Shown here: in pieces, positions 27,791 through 37,703 of the stretch
Layout of the letters: each line of letters begins with the position of its first letter
How positions within the stretch are numbered: the first letter of the stretch is position 1
DNA from: Mucilaginibacter rivuli
GTDB lineage: Bacteria; Bacteroidota; Bacteroidia; Sphingobacteriales; Sphingobacteriaceae
Assembly: GCF_019391655.1 (NCBI RefSeq)
Contig: NZ_JAHXPQ010000002.1
Location: 186,001 to 250,000, forward strand
Reading direction: 5' to 3'
Length of the DNA: 64,000 bases
Notes under the pieces: generated by a model
The model's database searches: none
What the model saw: only the letters and a program-made list of their open reading frames with translations
What the model was told of the DNA's origin: nothing
Program-made: the position numbers and the translations under genes

Positions 27791-28695
27791 TGAAAAGGTT
27801 TTTGTACATATTCATATCAGCTGCTTTGCTGGCCTCGTGTTCGGCAAAAAAGGATGTGTATATGTTTACCTCGTTCCATGAGCCTGCTACCGATGGCCTG
27901 CGTATGCTTTATAGTTTTGATGCCTATCATTGGACAGATCTCAATAAAATCCTCATCAAACCCGAAGTGGGTGATAAAGTAATGCGCGATCCATCCATAG
28001 CGCAAGGCAAAGATGGTGTGTTCCATTTGGTGTGGACATCGGCATGGACAGGCGGCAAAGGTTTCGGCTATGCGGATTCGAAGGATTTGCTGCATTGGTC
28101 GCCGCAAAGGTTGATCAACGTGATGGAAGATGAGCCGACCGTAGTGAACGTTTGGGCGCCCGAGATTTTTTATGATGATGATAACGATCAGTTCATTATT
28201 GTTTGGGCGTCAACTATTCCGGGCCGTTTCCCTGTAGGTACCGAAACTGAAAATAACAATCACCGCCTGTACTATACAGTAACCAGGGATTTTAAAACCT
28301 TCGCTAAAGAGAAACTCTTTTACGATCCGGGCTTTAGTGCCATTGACGCTGAAATTATTAAGCGCGCCAAAAATGATTACGTGATGGTTGTAAAGGATAA
28401 CACCCGACCCAACCGAAACATTAAAGTGGCATTTGCCAATAACCCGCTTGGCCCGTACACCAAAGCATCCGGGGCTTTTACCGACAATTTTACCGAGGGC
28501 CCAACCGTTGCTAAAGCAGGCGATAATTATTTGATCTATTACGATGCGTATCGCGAAAAGATATTCGGCGCACAAAGTACTACCGATTTTAAGACATTTA
28601 CCAATATAACCAAACAAGTGGACGTGCCCGTGGCGCATAAACACGGTACCATTTTTAAAACCACTAAAAAGGTTTTGAGCAGATTGAAACAATAA
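27790..28695 (+). CDS. GH43-family glycosidase lipoprotein
   Basis: A lipoprotein with Cys17 in the lipobox (LLASC). The start is placed at 27790, sharing one base with the GH140 stop (TAATG), rather than at the in-frame ATG 27 bases upstream. The five-bladed propeller carries the GH43 acidic triad pattern: Asp in MRDPSI as base, Asp in SAIDAEII as modulator and Glu in FTEGPTV as acid. Single-domain length is close to the family minimum. GH43 enzymes are mostly arabinofuranosidases or xylosidases, with GH43 members reported in RG-II loci. A periplasmic or surface anchoring is likely. Linkage specificity cannot be told. Confidence 0.83.
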   Translation: MKRFLYIFISAALLASCSAKKDVYMFTSFHEPATDGLRMLYSFDAYHWTDLNKILIKPEVGDKVMRDPSIAQGKDGVFHLVWTSAWTGGKGFGYADSKDLLHWSPQRLINVMEDEPTVVNVWAPEIFYDDDNDQFIIVWASTIPGRFPVGTETENNNHRLYYTVTRDFKTFAKEKLFYDPGFSAIDAEIIKRAKNDYVMVVKDNTRPNRNIKVAFANNPLGPYTKASGAFTDNFTEGPTVAKAGDNYLIYYDAYREKIFGAQSTTDFKTFTNITKQVDVPVAHKHGTIFKTTKKVLSRLKQ

Positions 28696-28724
28696 CCTTA
28701 AATTGTTAAACCAATAAGGTTTTT

Positions 28725-30572
28725 ATGATGAAGATGAGAAGCATATATCATAGCGCATTATGGATACTGGCGTGCTGCTGTTTTGCCGGCGTGCAGGCAC
28801 AAGACACCGTACATTATACCGGCAATACATTGGTGAACGTGGATTACAGCCACGGGCAATTAGCTCCGGCTGTTGGGGTACACAACATCCAAATTTTTCG
28901 GGCTAACCGCGAGCATCCCGAAAAGGCAGATGGCTTTGGCTTTACCTATAACCACGCGCCTATGCTGGCTTATTGGAACAATACTTTTTATGTAGAATAC
29001 CTGAGCGATAAGGTGGGCGAAAGTGTACCCCCGGGTCAAACTTTGGTTGTTACTTCAAAAGACGGGCAAAGCTGGTCGAAACCTACAGTGGTTTTTCCGC
29101 AATATAAAATACCCGATGGCACAACCAAAGAAGGGCATCCCGGTGTTGCAAAAGACTTATTTGCGGTAATGCACCAGCGGATGGGATTTTACACGTCCAA
29201 ATCGAAAAAACTGTTGGTGCTGGGTTTCTATGGTATCTGTTTGGATGGCAAGGATGACCCTAACGATGGTAAAGGTATTGGCCGCGTTGTGCGTGAGGTA
29301 AAGACCGATGGTACTTATGGCCCGATTTATTTTATCCACTACAATCCAAAATGGAGCGCGGCAAATACCTCGTTCCCCTACTATACATCAAGTAAAGACA
29401 AAGGTTTTATCCAGGCTTGTGATGAACTGATGGCTACCCCGCTCATGATGATGCAATGGGTAGAGGAAACCGATAGGGCCGACCCCCTGATCCCGCTGAA
29501 AAAGGAATACAAAGCCTTTAACTACTATCATTTGCCCGATGGCCGTGTGGTAGGTTTATGGAAGAATGCCTTAACCTCCATCAGCAAAGATGAAGGTAAA
29601 ACCTGGGGCCCGGTTACCCGTGCACCAAAATTTGTGAACAGCAATGCCAAAATATGGGGCCAAAAAACATCCGATGGTAAATACGCTACAGTGTACAATC
29701 CTTCAGAGTTCCGTTGGCCGGAAGCTATCTCGGTAAGTACCGATGGGTTAAATTATACCAACATGCTGTTGCTGCAGGGTGATATAACAACTATGCGTTA
29801 TGGCGGCGCTTATAAATCATATGGCCCACAATACTTGCGTGGAATTGAGGAGGGCAATGGCACCCCGCCGGATGGAAATATGTGGCTAACCTACAGCATG
29901 AACAAAGAGGATATTTGGGTAGCATCTGTACCGGTACCTGTTACCGAAAAGGCTGCCGCACATGCGAACGATGTGTTTAACGATATGCCTGCCGGGCAGG
30001 AGTTAAAATTGTGGAACATTAACAGCCCGCTTTTGGCACCGGTTGGTATCCAAAGTAAAGACGGTGTAAAACAATTAAGTTTGCAAGATAAAGATCCCTT
30101 CGACTTCGCGAAAGCAGAACGTATTGTCCCCGCATCAAAAAGGCTGACTGCAGCGTTTACTATAACCCCCGCACAAAATAGTGATGGTTTGTTATACATT
30201 GAGTTCCAAGACTCGAAAGGCGCAACAGGCATCAGGTTAACCTTTGATAAGGATGGATCGTTTACCTCGAAAGCCGGTGCGCGTTATAAAAACCTGGTGA
30301 AATACGAGCCCGGTAAACCGTATGACATCAAACTTTCACTGAATACCGATACACGATCATATACTATGGTGGTGAACGGTAAAGAAATAGCCACGCAATT
30401 GTTTTACGCACCGCTGGCCGAAGTTACCCGCATTGTATTTAAAACCGGCGACCACTCCCTGTATCCAACACAAAATGCACCGCCTGAGCAGGAATTTGAC
30501 GTACCGAACGCAGGCGAAGAAGATAAATTGGCAATATTTTATATCAAGAATTTAACCACCAAGGGCAATTAA
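28725..30572 (+). CDS. BNR/sialidase-like propeller with C-terminal jelly roll
   Basis: A 615-residue secreted protein (signal peptide ends VQAQ at about 26). Asp-box-like repeats mark a six-bladed sialidase-type propeller: SKDGQSW near residue 105, SKDEGKTW near 288 and STDGLNY near 343. The C-terminal part, about 440-615, looks like a laminin-G/concanavalin jelly roll (LLYIEFQDSKGATGIRLTFD, YTMVVNGKEI). Sialidase-fold hydrolases act on 2-keto-3-deoxy sugars; RG-II contains two of these, Kdo and Dha, so cleavage of one of them is an attractive but unproven role. The 3' end shares one base with the SASA esterase start. Confidence 0.65.
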   Translation: MMKMRSIYHSALWILACCCFAGVQAQDTVHYTGNTLVNVDYSHGQLAPAVGVHNIQIFRANREHPEKADGFGFTYNHAPMLAYWNNTFYVEYLSDKVGESVPPGQTLVVTSKDGQSWSKPTVVFPQYKIPDGTTKEGHPGVAKDLFAVMHQRMGFYTSKSKKLLVLGFYGICLDGKDDPNDGKGIGRVVREVKTDGTYGPIYFIHYNPKWSAANTSFPYYTSSKDKGFIQACDELMATPLMMMQWVEETDRADPLIPLKKEYKAFNYYHLPDGRVVGLWKNALTSISKDEGKTWGPVTRAPKFVNSNAKIWGQKTSDGKYATVYNPSEFRWPEAISVSTDGLNYTNMLLLQGDITTMRYGGAYKSYGPQYLRGIEEGNGTPPDGNMWLTYSMNKEDIWVASVPVPVTEKAAAHANDVFNDMPAGQELKLWNINSPLLAPVGIQSKDGVKQLSLQDKDPFDFAKAERIVPASKRLTAAFTITPAQNSDGLLYIEFQDSKGATGIRLTFDKDGSFTSKAGARYKNLVKYEPGKPYDIKLSLNTDTRSYTMVVNGKEIATQLFYAPLAEVTRIVFKTGDHSLYPTQNAPPEQEFDVPNAGEEDKLAIFYIKNLTTKGN

Positions 30573-32008
30573 TGAAGCACTATAAAATATACTTATTAGC
30601 ACTTTTTTGCACCCTGCAGCTATCCCTGCATGCCGAAGTTATTTTGCCACGCGTGATTGGCAGCGACATGGTTTTACAACGCAGCAAGCCGTTGCCCATT
30701 TGGGGCACTGCTACGGCGGGAGAACAGGTTTCGGTGCGCTTTGGTAAGCAAACAAAAACAGCTACTGCCGATGCATCCGGAAACTGGAAAGTAATACTCG
30801 ACCCATTAACTGCTTCTGATAAGCCCGAGGTAATGGTGATAAACGGTACCAATAGTATTGTACTGAAGAATATTTTAATAGGAGAGGTGTGGCTATGTTC
30901 CGGTCAATCAAATATGGCTTATGAGATGCGTAAGAACAGCAAGGTGCGCAAACCCGACAGCCTCGATAAAAATTCGCCTGTTGATGAGTTAGACCGACCG
31001 GCCAACCCGAATATCCGTATTTTTTGGACTGATCATAAAAATTTAAGAACTACAGGCAATTACTTAGCTAAGTGGAATATTGCGCAGGATTCTGCTCTGC
31101 GTTCATTTTCGGCAGCGGGATATTTCTTCGCTAAAAAATTGAATGAGGAATTACATGTACCAATAGGGGTGATATGTTCGGCTAAGAGCGGCAGCGCCAT
31201 TGAGCCATGGACACCTGAAGACGCTTATGCTTCGGTATCTTATTTTAAGCGTGAAGGTATCTCACCAAAAAAGGATGGTAAGTTTTATCATACCATGATA
31301 GAGCCTTTGGCGCCATTTGCCATTAGCGGTTTTTTATGGTACCAGGGCGAGGCTAACATGCAGGAAGGCATTTCATACGCCTACAAAATGGAAGCGATGA
31401 TAAATGGCTGGCGCAACCTCTGGGCCGACACAAAACTGCCCTTTTACTATGTGCAAATAGTGCCGTTTACCTACAGTACGCTCGATCCTAAAACAAAGAT
31501 ACCTACCGATAAACTACCTGAGTTTTGGGAAGTCCAGGCTTTAGCACTCAACATCCCAAACACAGCCATGATAGAAACTACCGACCTGAACGATAACGTT
31601 AAAAACCTGCACCCATCATTTAAATGGGAAATAGGCAAGCGTTTGGCTGTAGTTGCATTGGCTAAAACCTATGGCAAAAAACTACAGTACAGCGGTCCGA
31701 TGTACAAGCAAATGAAGGTTACCGGCAATAAAATTGAATTGGAATTTACCGAAACCGGCAACGGCCTTATCAGCAATAATGGCAAGCCGCTCGATTGGTT
31801 CACTATTGCCGGTGCCGATGGTAAATTTGTTCAGGCAAACGCCCAAATTGTAAACAATAAAGTTGTCGTTTCATCATCAGAGGTAAGCGCGCCAACAGCC
31901 GTTCGTTTTGGCTGGGATGAAACCGCGCAACCTAACCTGTTCAACAAAGAAGGGCTGCCCGCAGCGCCTTTCCGTACCGATAATCCGTTAAAATTTATAC
32001 CCAATTAA
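30572..32008 (+). CDS. sialate O-acetylesterase-like SASA/SGNH esterase (first copy)
   Basis: A secreted SGNH-hydrolase of 478 residues (signal peptide ends HA at about 21). Block I is SGQSNM with nucleophile Ser113, and a distant D-x-x-x-H block appears as LNDNVKNLHPSFK. An N-terminal Ig-like domain, VILPRVIGSDMVLQRSKPLPIWG, is characteristic of this group, as is LWYQGEANM in the middle. It would remove O-acetyl groups from sugars, clearing the way for the exoglycosidases; RG-II side chains and homogalacturonan are acetylated. The second copy at 61654 is only moderately similar. ATG shares a base with the previous stop. Confidence 0.82.
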   Translation: MKHYKIYLLALFCTLQLSLHAEVILPRVIGSDMVLQRSKPLPIWGTATAGEQVSVRFGKQTKTATADASGNWKVILDPLTASDKPEVMVINGTNSIVLKNILIGEVWLCSGQSNMAYEMRKNSKVRKPDSLDKNSPVDELDRPANPNIRIFWTDHKNLRTTGNYLAKWNIAQDSALRSFSAAGYFFAKKLNEELHVPIGVICSAKSGSAIEPWTPEDAYASVSYFKREGISPKKDGKFYHTMIEPLAPFAISGFLWYQGEANMQEGISYAYKMEAMINGWRNLWADTKLPFYYVQIVPFTYSTLDPKTKIPTDKLPEFWEVQALALNIPNTAMIETTDLNDNVKNLHPSFKWEIGKRLAVVALAKTYGKKLQYSGPMYKQMKVTGNKIELEFTETGNGLISNNGKPLDWFTIAGADGKFVQANAQIVNNKVVVSSSEVSAPTAVRFGWDETAQPNLFNKEGLPAAPFRTDNPLKFIPN

Positions 32009-32011
32009 GAA

Positions 32012-34930
32012 ATGTTTAAAATAACACACCCCTACACCCCTCTCAAGAGGGGAATCGCACATAGGCCAATGCTTTTAAATAGAAAGGCTTTTTACTCCCC
32101 TCTTGAGAGGGGGCGTGCCGGACAGAGCGAAAGCAGGGGTGTGTCTGTGTGCCTGATATTGGCTTTTAGCCTTCTGCTTTCCGCTTTCTGCTCCAACGCG
32201 CAGGAAACCCAAAAAGTGTACCTATCGGGAACAGGCAGCGATCATACCGTAAACTGGCAGTTTTATTGTACTTCAGGGATGAACTCGGGTAAATGGACAA
32301 CCATCTCTGTACCATCAAACTGGGAATTGCAAGGATTTGGCAAGTACAACTATGGTTTGGATAAAGATACCGTGAGAGGTAAAGAGTCGGGAATGTATAA
32401 GTACAACTTCAATGTTCCTGCATCCTGGAAAGGTAAAGCCATCAATATCGTTTTTGAGGGTTCGATGACGGATACGAAGGTGAGCATAAACGGACAATCG
32501 GCAGGAGCTATTCACCAGGGTTCGTTCTATCGCTTTAAATACAACATCAGCAACCTGCTTAAACTCGGCGAAAGCAATTTATTGGAAGTTACCGTTGATA
32601 AGCATTCCGCCAATGCATCGGTAAATGCCGCGGAGCGTAAAGGTGATTTCTGGATCTTCGGTGGAATATATCGCCCGGTTTACCTTGAAGTTGCGCCGCA
32701 GCAACACATCAGTCGCGTTGCTGTAAATGCCTTGGCTAATGGTAAATTGAACGCAGAGATCTTTTTAGAAAAGCCATCGGTAGGTACATCGGTTGCTGCA
32801 CAGGTGTATAGCTTGAGCGGACAAAAAGTTGGTTTACCTTTTAAAACCACATCACCCAAAGGCGATAGCATTTTAAAACTCAATGGCAGTGTAGCAAACC
32901 CCAAATTGTGGTCGCCGGAGTTTCCTAACCTGTATAATGTTGTTTTTTCGCTTACGCAGAATGGAAAGGTTACGCACACCTTTACGCAGCGCTTTGGCTT
33001 CCGTACGGTTGAGTTCCGCGAGCATGATGGTATTTACGTGAACAACGTAAAAGTGAAATTCAAAGGCGTTAACCGCCATTCGTTTTGGCCTGAAACCGGC
33101 AGGGCGATGAGCAAGACCCGCAGCATTGAAGATGTAAAGCTGATGAAGGACATGAATATGAACGCTGTCCGTATGTCGCACTACCCGCCCGACCCGCACT
33201 TTTTGGATGTATGCGATTCACTGGGTCTGTTCGTATTAGATGAGCTGACCGGCTGGCATAATAATTACGATACGCAGGTAGGATCAAAACTGGTAAAAGA
33301 AATGATCACCCGCGATGTGAACCACCCTGCCATAGTAATTTGGGATAATGGTAACGAGGGTGGTTTTAACTTTGATCTTGACCATTTTTTTGGCGATTAT
33401 GATATTCAGAAAAGGCCATTGATCCACCCATGGTCTATCTACAAAGGCATCAATACCCAACATTATATCAATTACGATTACGGTACCGGTACTAACCTGC
33501 ACGGGCACGATGTAACCTTCCCGACGGAGTTTTTACATGGATTATATGATGGCGGCGCAGGCGCGGGTCTGGATGATTTTTGGGAGCTGATGTACCGCAC
33601 ACCAATATCGGCAGGTGGTTTTATCTGGGCTTTCGCCGATGAGGATGTAGTGCGTACAGATAAAAACGGCGAACTCGATTCTGATGGCGACCATGCCCCT
33701 GATGGTATCGTTGGCCCTCACCACGAAAAGGAGGGAAGCTATTACGCCATTAAAGAAATTTGGTGCCCGGTACGTATGGAGCCCCGCGAGGTAACTTCGG
33801 CTTTTAACGGTAGTTTCAGGTTGGAGAATCGTTACCTGTATACCAATATCAAACAATGTACTTTCAGCTATAAACTGGCTAATTTGGATAACCCATATAA
33901 AAAGATGGGCACCATTCCCAAAACCGGGAGCATAGCTGCGCCTGATGTTGTGCCGGGTCAGTTTGGTAATTTGCAAATGCAAATGCCCGCGGGCTGGCAA
34001 AGTTATGATGTATTGTACATCACGGCCTATGGTCCGGATAAGCACGAGTTGTTTACCTGGAGCTATCCCATCAGCAGCCATCCCGAGATTACCCGCCGCA
34101 TGGTGGATATCGGCGGAAGCGTAAAACCAACCATTACCGAAACCGATTCGCTGTATAATGTGAGTGCCAATGGTATCAGCGTTTCCTTTAAGCGCAGTTC
34201 AGGCTTATTAATCAGCGTAAAAAATGCCAAGGGTGATATTCCGTTCAATAATGGGCCTGTATTGGCCGAGGGCTGGGAAAAGAGTGGTTTTCAAAAACTG
34301 AGTTACCGTTACGATGGAAATAATTTGGTGGTTGAAGGTGCTTTTGAAAAGAAAGCTAACGAAGCCTTATTGAAATGGACGATATATCCCTCGGGCTGGA
34401 TAAACATGACGGTAAAATACTGGCCAATTGGCGAAGAAGGTAATATGCTGGGGGTAAACTTCTCCTATCCCGAAAAGGATGTAAAAGGCGTAACCTATAT
34501 GGGCGATGGCCCTTATCACGTTTGGAAAAATCGTTTGAAAGGTAACAGCCTGAATGTTTGGGACAAAAAATATAACAATACCATCACCGGTGTGCCGGGA
34601 ATGGAGTACCCCGAGTTTAAAGGTTATTACAGCAACCTGTACTGGATGAAGTTGAATACCACTACGCAACCTGTTACTATTGTTTGCGATAACCGCGATG
34701 TGTTTATGCGTCTGTTTACCCCGGCGGCCCCTAAAAAGGTATACAATACCGCCCCGGCATTTCCTTCCGGCGATATTTCGTTTATGAACGGGATAACCGC
34801 CATAGGCACCAAATCGCAAAAGCCGGAAAAGCTTGGCGCGCAGGGTTTACCTAACAAGTACTTTGATTACTACAAAGACGTTGAAATGGCACTAACCATT
34901 AACTTATACTTTGATTTTTCGGGCAAATGA
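32012..34930 (+). CDS. GH2 glycosidase with repeat-derived N-terminal extension
   Basis: This 972-residue GH2 enzyme has acid/base Glu449 (WDNGNE) and a probable nucleophile Glu506 (FPTEF). A beta-sandwich (WKGKAINIVFEGSMTDTKVSING), an Ig-like domain and a TIM barrel are followed by long C-terminal beta domains. The first 43 residues are encoded by a palindromic element, and the apparent signal peptide is only at about 44-64 (VCLILAFSLLLSAFCSNAQ). Starts to weigh are ATG 32012 (3 bases after the previous stop), ATG 32069 and GTG 32141. GTG would give a normal leader, but GTG starts are uncommon here. The stop overlaps the next GH78 start by four bases. Confidence 0.9.
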   Translation: MFKITHPYTPLKRGIAHRPMLLNRKAFYSPLERGRAGQSESRGVSVCLILAFSLLLSAFCSNAQETQKVYLSGTGSDHTVNWQFYCTSGMNSGKWTTISVPSNWELQGFGKYNYGLDKDTVRGKESGMYKYNFNVPASWKGKAINIVFEGSMTDTKVSINGQSAGAIHQGSFYRFKYNISNLLKLGESNLLEVTVDKHSANASVNAAERKGDFWIFGGIYRPVYLEVAPQQHISRVAVNALANGKLNAEIFLEKPSVGTSVAAQVYSLSGQKVGLPFKTTSPKGDSILKLNGSVANPKLWSPEFPNLYNVVFSLTQNGKVTHTFTQRFGFRTVEFREHDGIYVNNVKVKFKGVNRHSFWPETGRAMSKTRSIEDVKLMKDMNMNAVRMSHYPPDPHFLDVCDSLGLFVLDELTGWHNNYDTQVGSKLVKEMITRDVNHPAIVIWDNGNEGGFNFDLDHFFGDYDIQKRPLIHPWSIYKGINTQHYINYDYGTGTNLHGHDVTFPTEFLHGLYDGGAGAGLDDFWELMYRTPISAGGFIWAFADEDVVRTDKNGELDSDGDHAPDGIVGPHHEKEGSYYAIKEIWCPVRMEPREVTSAFNGSFRLENRYLYTNIKQCTFSYKLANLDNPYKKMGTIPKTGSIAAPDVVPGQFGNLQMQMPAGWQSYDVLYITAYGPDKHELFTWSYPISSHPEITRRMVDIGGSVKPTITETDSLYNVSANGISVSFKRSSGLLISVKNAKGDIPFNNGPVLAEGWEKSGFQKLSYRYDGNNLVVEGAFEKKANEALLKWTIYPSGWINMTVKYWPIGEEGNMLGVNFSYPEKDVKGVTYMGDGPYHVWKNRLKGNSLNVWDKKYNNTITGVPGMEYPEFKGYYSNLYWMKLNTTTQPVTIVCDNRDVFMRLFTPAAPKKVYNTAPAFPSGDISFMNGITAIGTKSQKPEKLGAQGLPNKYFDYYKDVEMALTINLYFDFSGK
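32024..32144. repeat. palindromic element inside the 5' end of a GH2 gene
   Basis: The outer arms ACACACCCCT (32024-32033) and AGGGGTGTGT (32135-32144) pair perfectly. Inside them CCCCTCTCAAGAGGGG (32037-32052) and CCCCTCTTGAGAGGGG (32097-32112) are inverted copies, each nearly a palindrome itself. The element is read in frame as the start of the GH2 protein (TPLKRGI and SPLERGR are typical translations of it). From memory this repeat type is frequent in Bacteroidota genomes. Confidence 0.85.
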
Positions 34931-37701
34931 AAACAAGACTGACATATGGTTTTATATTAGCACTGCTCATCGGTAGTGTTACCTTGTTTTCCTTCCGGGA
35001 AAATGCCGCGGCGAATGTCGGCCTGCAAAACCTGCGCTGCGAAATGTTGGTGAACCCTTTAGGTATTGATGCCACGCAGCCACGTTTAAGCTGGGAAGTA
35101 ACCGCAGGTGTGCGCGATGTGCAGCAAACAAGTTATCATATTTTAGTAGCGACAAGCATAGAAAAACTCAATTCCAATACCGGCGACCTGTGGGATTCGG
35201 GCAACATTAAATCTGATGCTTCGATACAGGTAGCTTATAAAGGCAAAACATTAACCAGCGGTACTACGTGTTTCTGGAAAGTAAAGATCACGACCAACAA
35301 AGGCGAGAGCGATTGGAGCAAACCGGCTCAGTGGAGCATGGGGTTATTAAACCCGTCCGACTGGAAAGGCAAATGGATAGGATTGGACAAGTCGTTCCCA
35401 TGGGATAGTATTACTACATTTTCAAAGCTTTCGGCAAGATACTTCCGAAAGGAGTTTAAAGCTCCGTATGCTATCAAAAAAGCTAGTGTGCATATTGTAG
35501 GTTTGGGCTTATATCAGTTGTATATCAACGGCAATAAAATCGGTGCAGAGGTACTGTCGCAATCGCCAACAGACTACAGGAAAACCGTTAAGTATGACAC
35601 TTACGATGTAACCGCGCAGGTTAAACAGGGCAGCAATACCATCGGTACCATATTAGGCAATGGCCGCTTTTTTGCTATGCGCCAAAATTACAAGCCGCTT
35701 AAGATTAATACTTTTGGTTATCCTAAAATGCTGCTGCAATTGAACATCGAGTATGCAGATGGTTCAAAGAGCTCAATTGTGACAGATGACACCTGGAAAG
35801 TTACTACCGATGGCCCCATCCGCAGCAATAACGAATACGATGGTGAAGAGTATGATGCCAATAAGGAATTGACAGGTTGGATGAATGTTGGTTATAGTGA
35901 TGCCGCATGGTTAAAACCTGAGTTAGTGCAAGCTCCTGATGGCAAACTCGAAGCACAGATGAACGAACGGATGAGTGTAACCGAGATCATCAAACCCAAA
36001 ACCATCACAAAATTGAATGACAACGCTTATGTGATGGATATGGGCCAGAACATGGCCGGATGGCTGCAAATGAAAGTTAAAGGGCCAAAGGGCACTAAAG
36101 TTAAACTACGTTTTGCAGAAACTACCAAAGCCGATGGCGAGCTATATGTTGCCAACCTGCGCGATGCAAAAGTTACCGATAGTTATACGTTAAAAGGTGG
36201 TGCACAGGAAATATGGAGGCCGATATTTGTTTATCATGGCTTTAGATATGTAGAGATCATCGGTTACCCGGGAGTCCCAACCGTTGATGATTTCGAGGGG
36301 CAGGTGGTGAATGACGATTTGGAAGTAACCGGTAAATTTGAAACCTCCAATGACCTTATCAATAAAATATACCGCAACGCGTATTGGGGTATCCGTGCCA
36401 ATTATAAAGGTATGCCGCTGGATTGCCCGCAGCGTAACGAGCGTATGCCCTGGCTGGCCGATCATGCTACAGGATCATACAGTGAGAGTTTTGTGTTTGA
36501 TAATGCGAAGCTCTATTCTAAGTGGACTGATGATATTGAAGATTCGCAAAAAAACGAAGGGCAACTGCCTGATGTTGCTCCCGCTTACTGGAACTACTAC
36601 AGCGAGGACGTAACCTGGCCCGCAACCTACTTGATCATTGCTGATATGCTGTATAACCAGTATGGCGATACTAAACCCATTGCCAAACACTATGATTCGA
36701 TGAAGAAATGGTTATGGTATATGAAAGGCAAGTACATGACGAATTACATCGTAACAAAAGATAAATATGGCGATTGGTGCGTACCGCCTGAGTCGCCGGA
36801 GTTGATCCACTCTAAAGATACCTTACGCAATACCGATGGGAAACTGATCGCTACGGCATACTATTTCAGGCTGCTGTCGCTGATGGATAAGTTCGCTAAA
36901 ATATTGAACAAACCACAGGATATTAAGGAGTTTGATGCACTTTCGGCAAATATTAAAGCAGCCTTTAATAAGCAATATTATAATGCTAAAACCAAGCAGT
37001 ACGCTAACAATTCGGTAACGTCAAACCTGTTGCCCTTGTATTTTGATATGGTTCCGGTAGCCGACCGTAAGGCAGTATTTAAAAGCATCGAGCACAAGAT
37101 CGTTGTTGAAAACAAGCAGCACATCAGCACCGGGGTTATCGGTACGCAGTGGCTAATGCGGAGTTTGACGGATAATAACCGTACCGATATTGCATATCAT
37201 TTGGTATCTAATACAGATTATCCGAGCTGGGGTTATATGGTGAACAAAGGCGCCACCACCTTTTGGGAGCTTTGGAACGGCGATACCGCTGCCCCGCAAA
37301 TGAACTCGCAAAACCACGTGATGTTGTTGGGCGACTTATTGGTCTGGCTGTACGAAGACCTTGGCGGGATAAAAAGCGACCCACTGAAACCCGGTTTCAA
37401 ACAATTGGTAATGAAACCTGAGCCTGTTGAAGGTTTGAACTTTGTTAATGCATCCTACCACTCCATCCACGGTTTGATAAAGAGTAACTGGAAAAAGGAG
37501 GGCAAAACCTTTAACTGGAATATAAGCATCCCGGCGAATAGTTCAGCAATTATCTATGTTCCCGCAACAGCGGTTACTGATGTAACAGAGGGGGGCAAGT
37601 TGGTTACCGGCGATGAAGGCGTTAAATTTTTAAGAATGGAAAATGGCCGGGCGGTGCTTAAGGTAACTTCCGGCGATTATTCCTTTAAATCAAAATTGTA
37701 A
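34927..37701 (+). CDS. GH78 alpha-L-rhamnosidase (second of three)
   Basis: A 924-residue secreted rhamnosidase with the same order as the one at 1120: signal peptide/anchor at about 1-28 (no clear Ala-Gln), N-terminal fibronectin-like region (LRCEMLVNPLGIDATQPRLSWEV), rhamnosidase N-terminal sandwiches and an (alpha/alpha)6 barrel. The signature is DCPQRNERMPWL from residue 499; Asn replaces the usual second acidic residue position, but the ER pair is kept. TFWELWNGDTAAP near 780 covers the general-base region. ATGA overlaps the GH2 stop. It is only distantly similar to the first copy, so different linkages are likely. Confidence 0.92.
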   Translation: MKTRLTYGFILALLIGSVTLFSFRENAAANVGLQNLRCEMLVNPLGIDATQPRLSWEVTAGVRDVQQTSYHILVATSIEKLNSNTGDLWDSGNIKSDASIQVAYKGKTLTSGTTCFWKVKITTNKGESDWSKPAQWSMGLLNPSDWKGKWIGLDKSFPWDSITTFSKLSARYFRKEFKAPYAIKKASVHIVGLGLYQLYINGNKIGAEVLSQSPTDYRKTVKYDTYDVTAQVKQGSNTIGTILGNGRFFAMRQNYKPLKINTFGYPKMLLQLNIEYADGSKSSIVTDDTWKVTTDGPIRSNNEYDGEEYDANKELTGWMNVGYSDAAWLKPELVQAPDGKLEAQMNERMSVTEIIKPKTITKLNDNAYVMDMGQNMAGWLQMKVKGPKGTKVKLRFAETTKADGELYVANLRDAKVTDSYTLKGGAQEIWRPIFVYHGFRYVEIIGYPGVPTVDDFEGQVVNDDLEVTGKFETSNDLINKIYRNAYWGIRANYKGMPLDCPQRNERMPWLADHATGSYSESFVFDNAKLYSKWTDDIEDSQKNEGQLPDVAPAYWNYYSEDVTWPATYLIIADMLYNQYGDTKPIAKHYDSMKKWLWYMKGKYMTNYIVTKDKYGDWCVPPESPELIHSKDTLRNTDGKLIATAYYFRLLSLMDKFAKILNKPQDIKEFDALSANIKAAFNKQYYNAKTKQYANNSVTSNLLPLYFDMVPVADRKAVFKSIEHKIVVENKQHISTGVIGTQWLMRSLTDNNRTDIAYHLVSNTDYPSWGYMVNKGATTFWELWNGDTAAPQMNSQNHVMLLGDLLVWLYEDLGGIKSDPLKPGFKQLVMKPEPVEGLNFVNASYHSIHGLIKSNWKKEGKTFNWNISIPANSSAIIYVPATAVTDVTEGGKLVTGDEGVKFLRMENGRAVLKVTSGDYSFKSKL

Positions 37702-37703
37702 GT

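Noticed and set aside
34927..37701. Loss of activity in the second GH78 because of Asn in the signature
   Set aside because: The nearby Glu-Arg and the rest of the barrel are intact, so inactivation is not supported.
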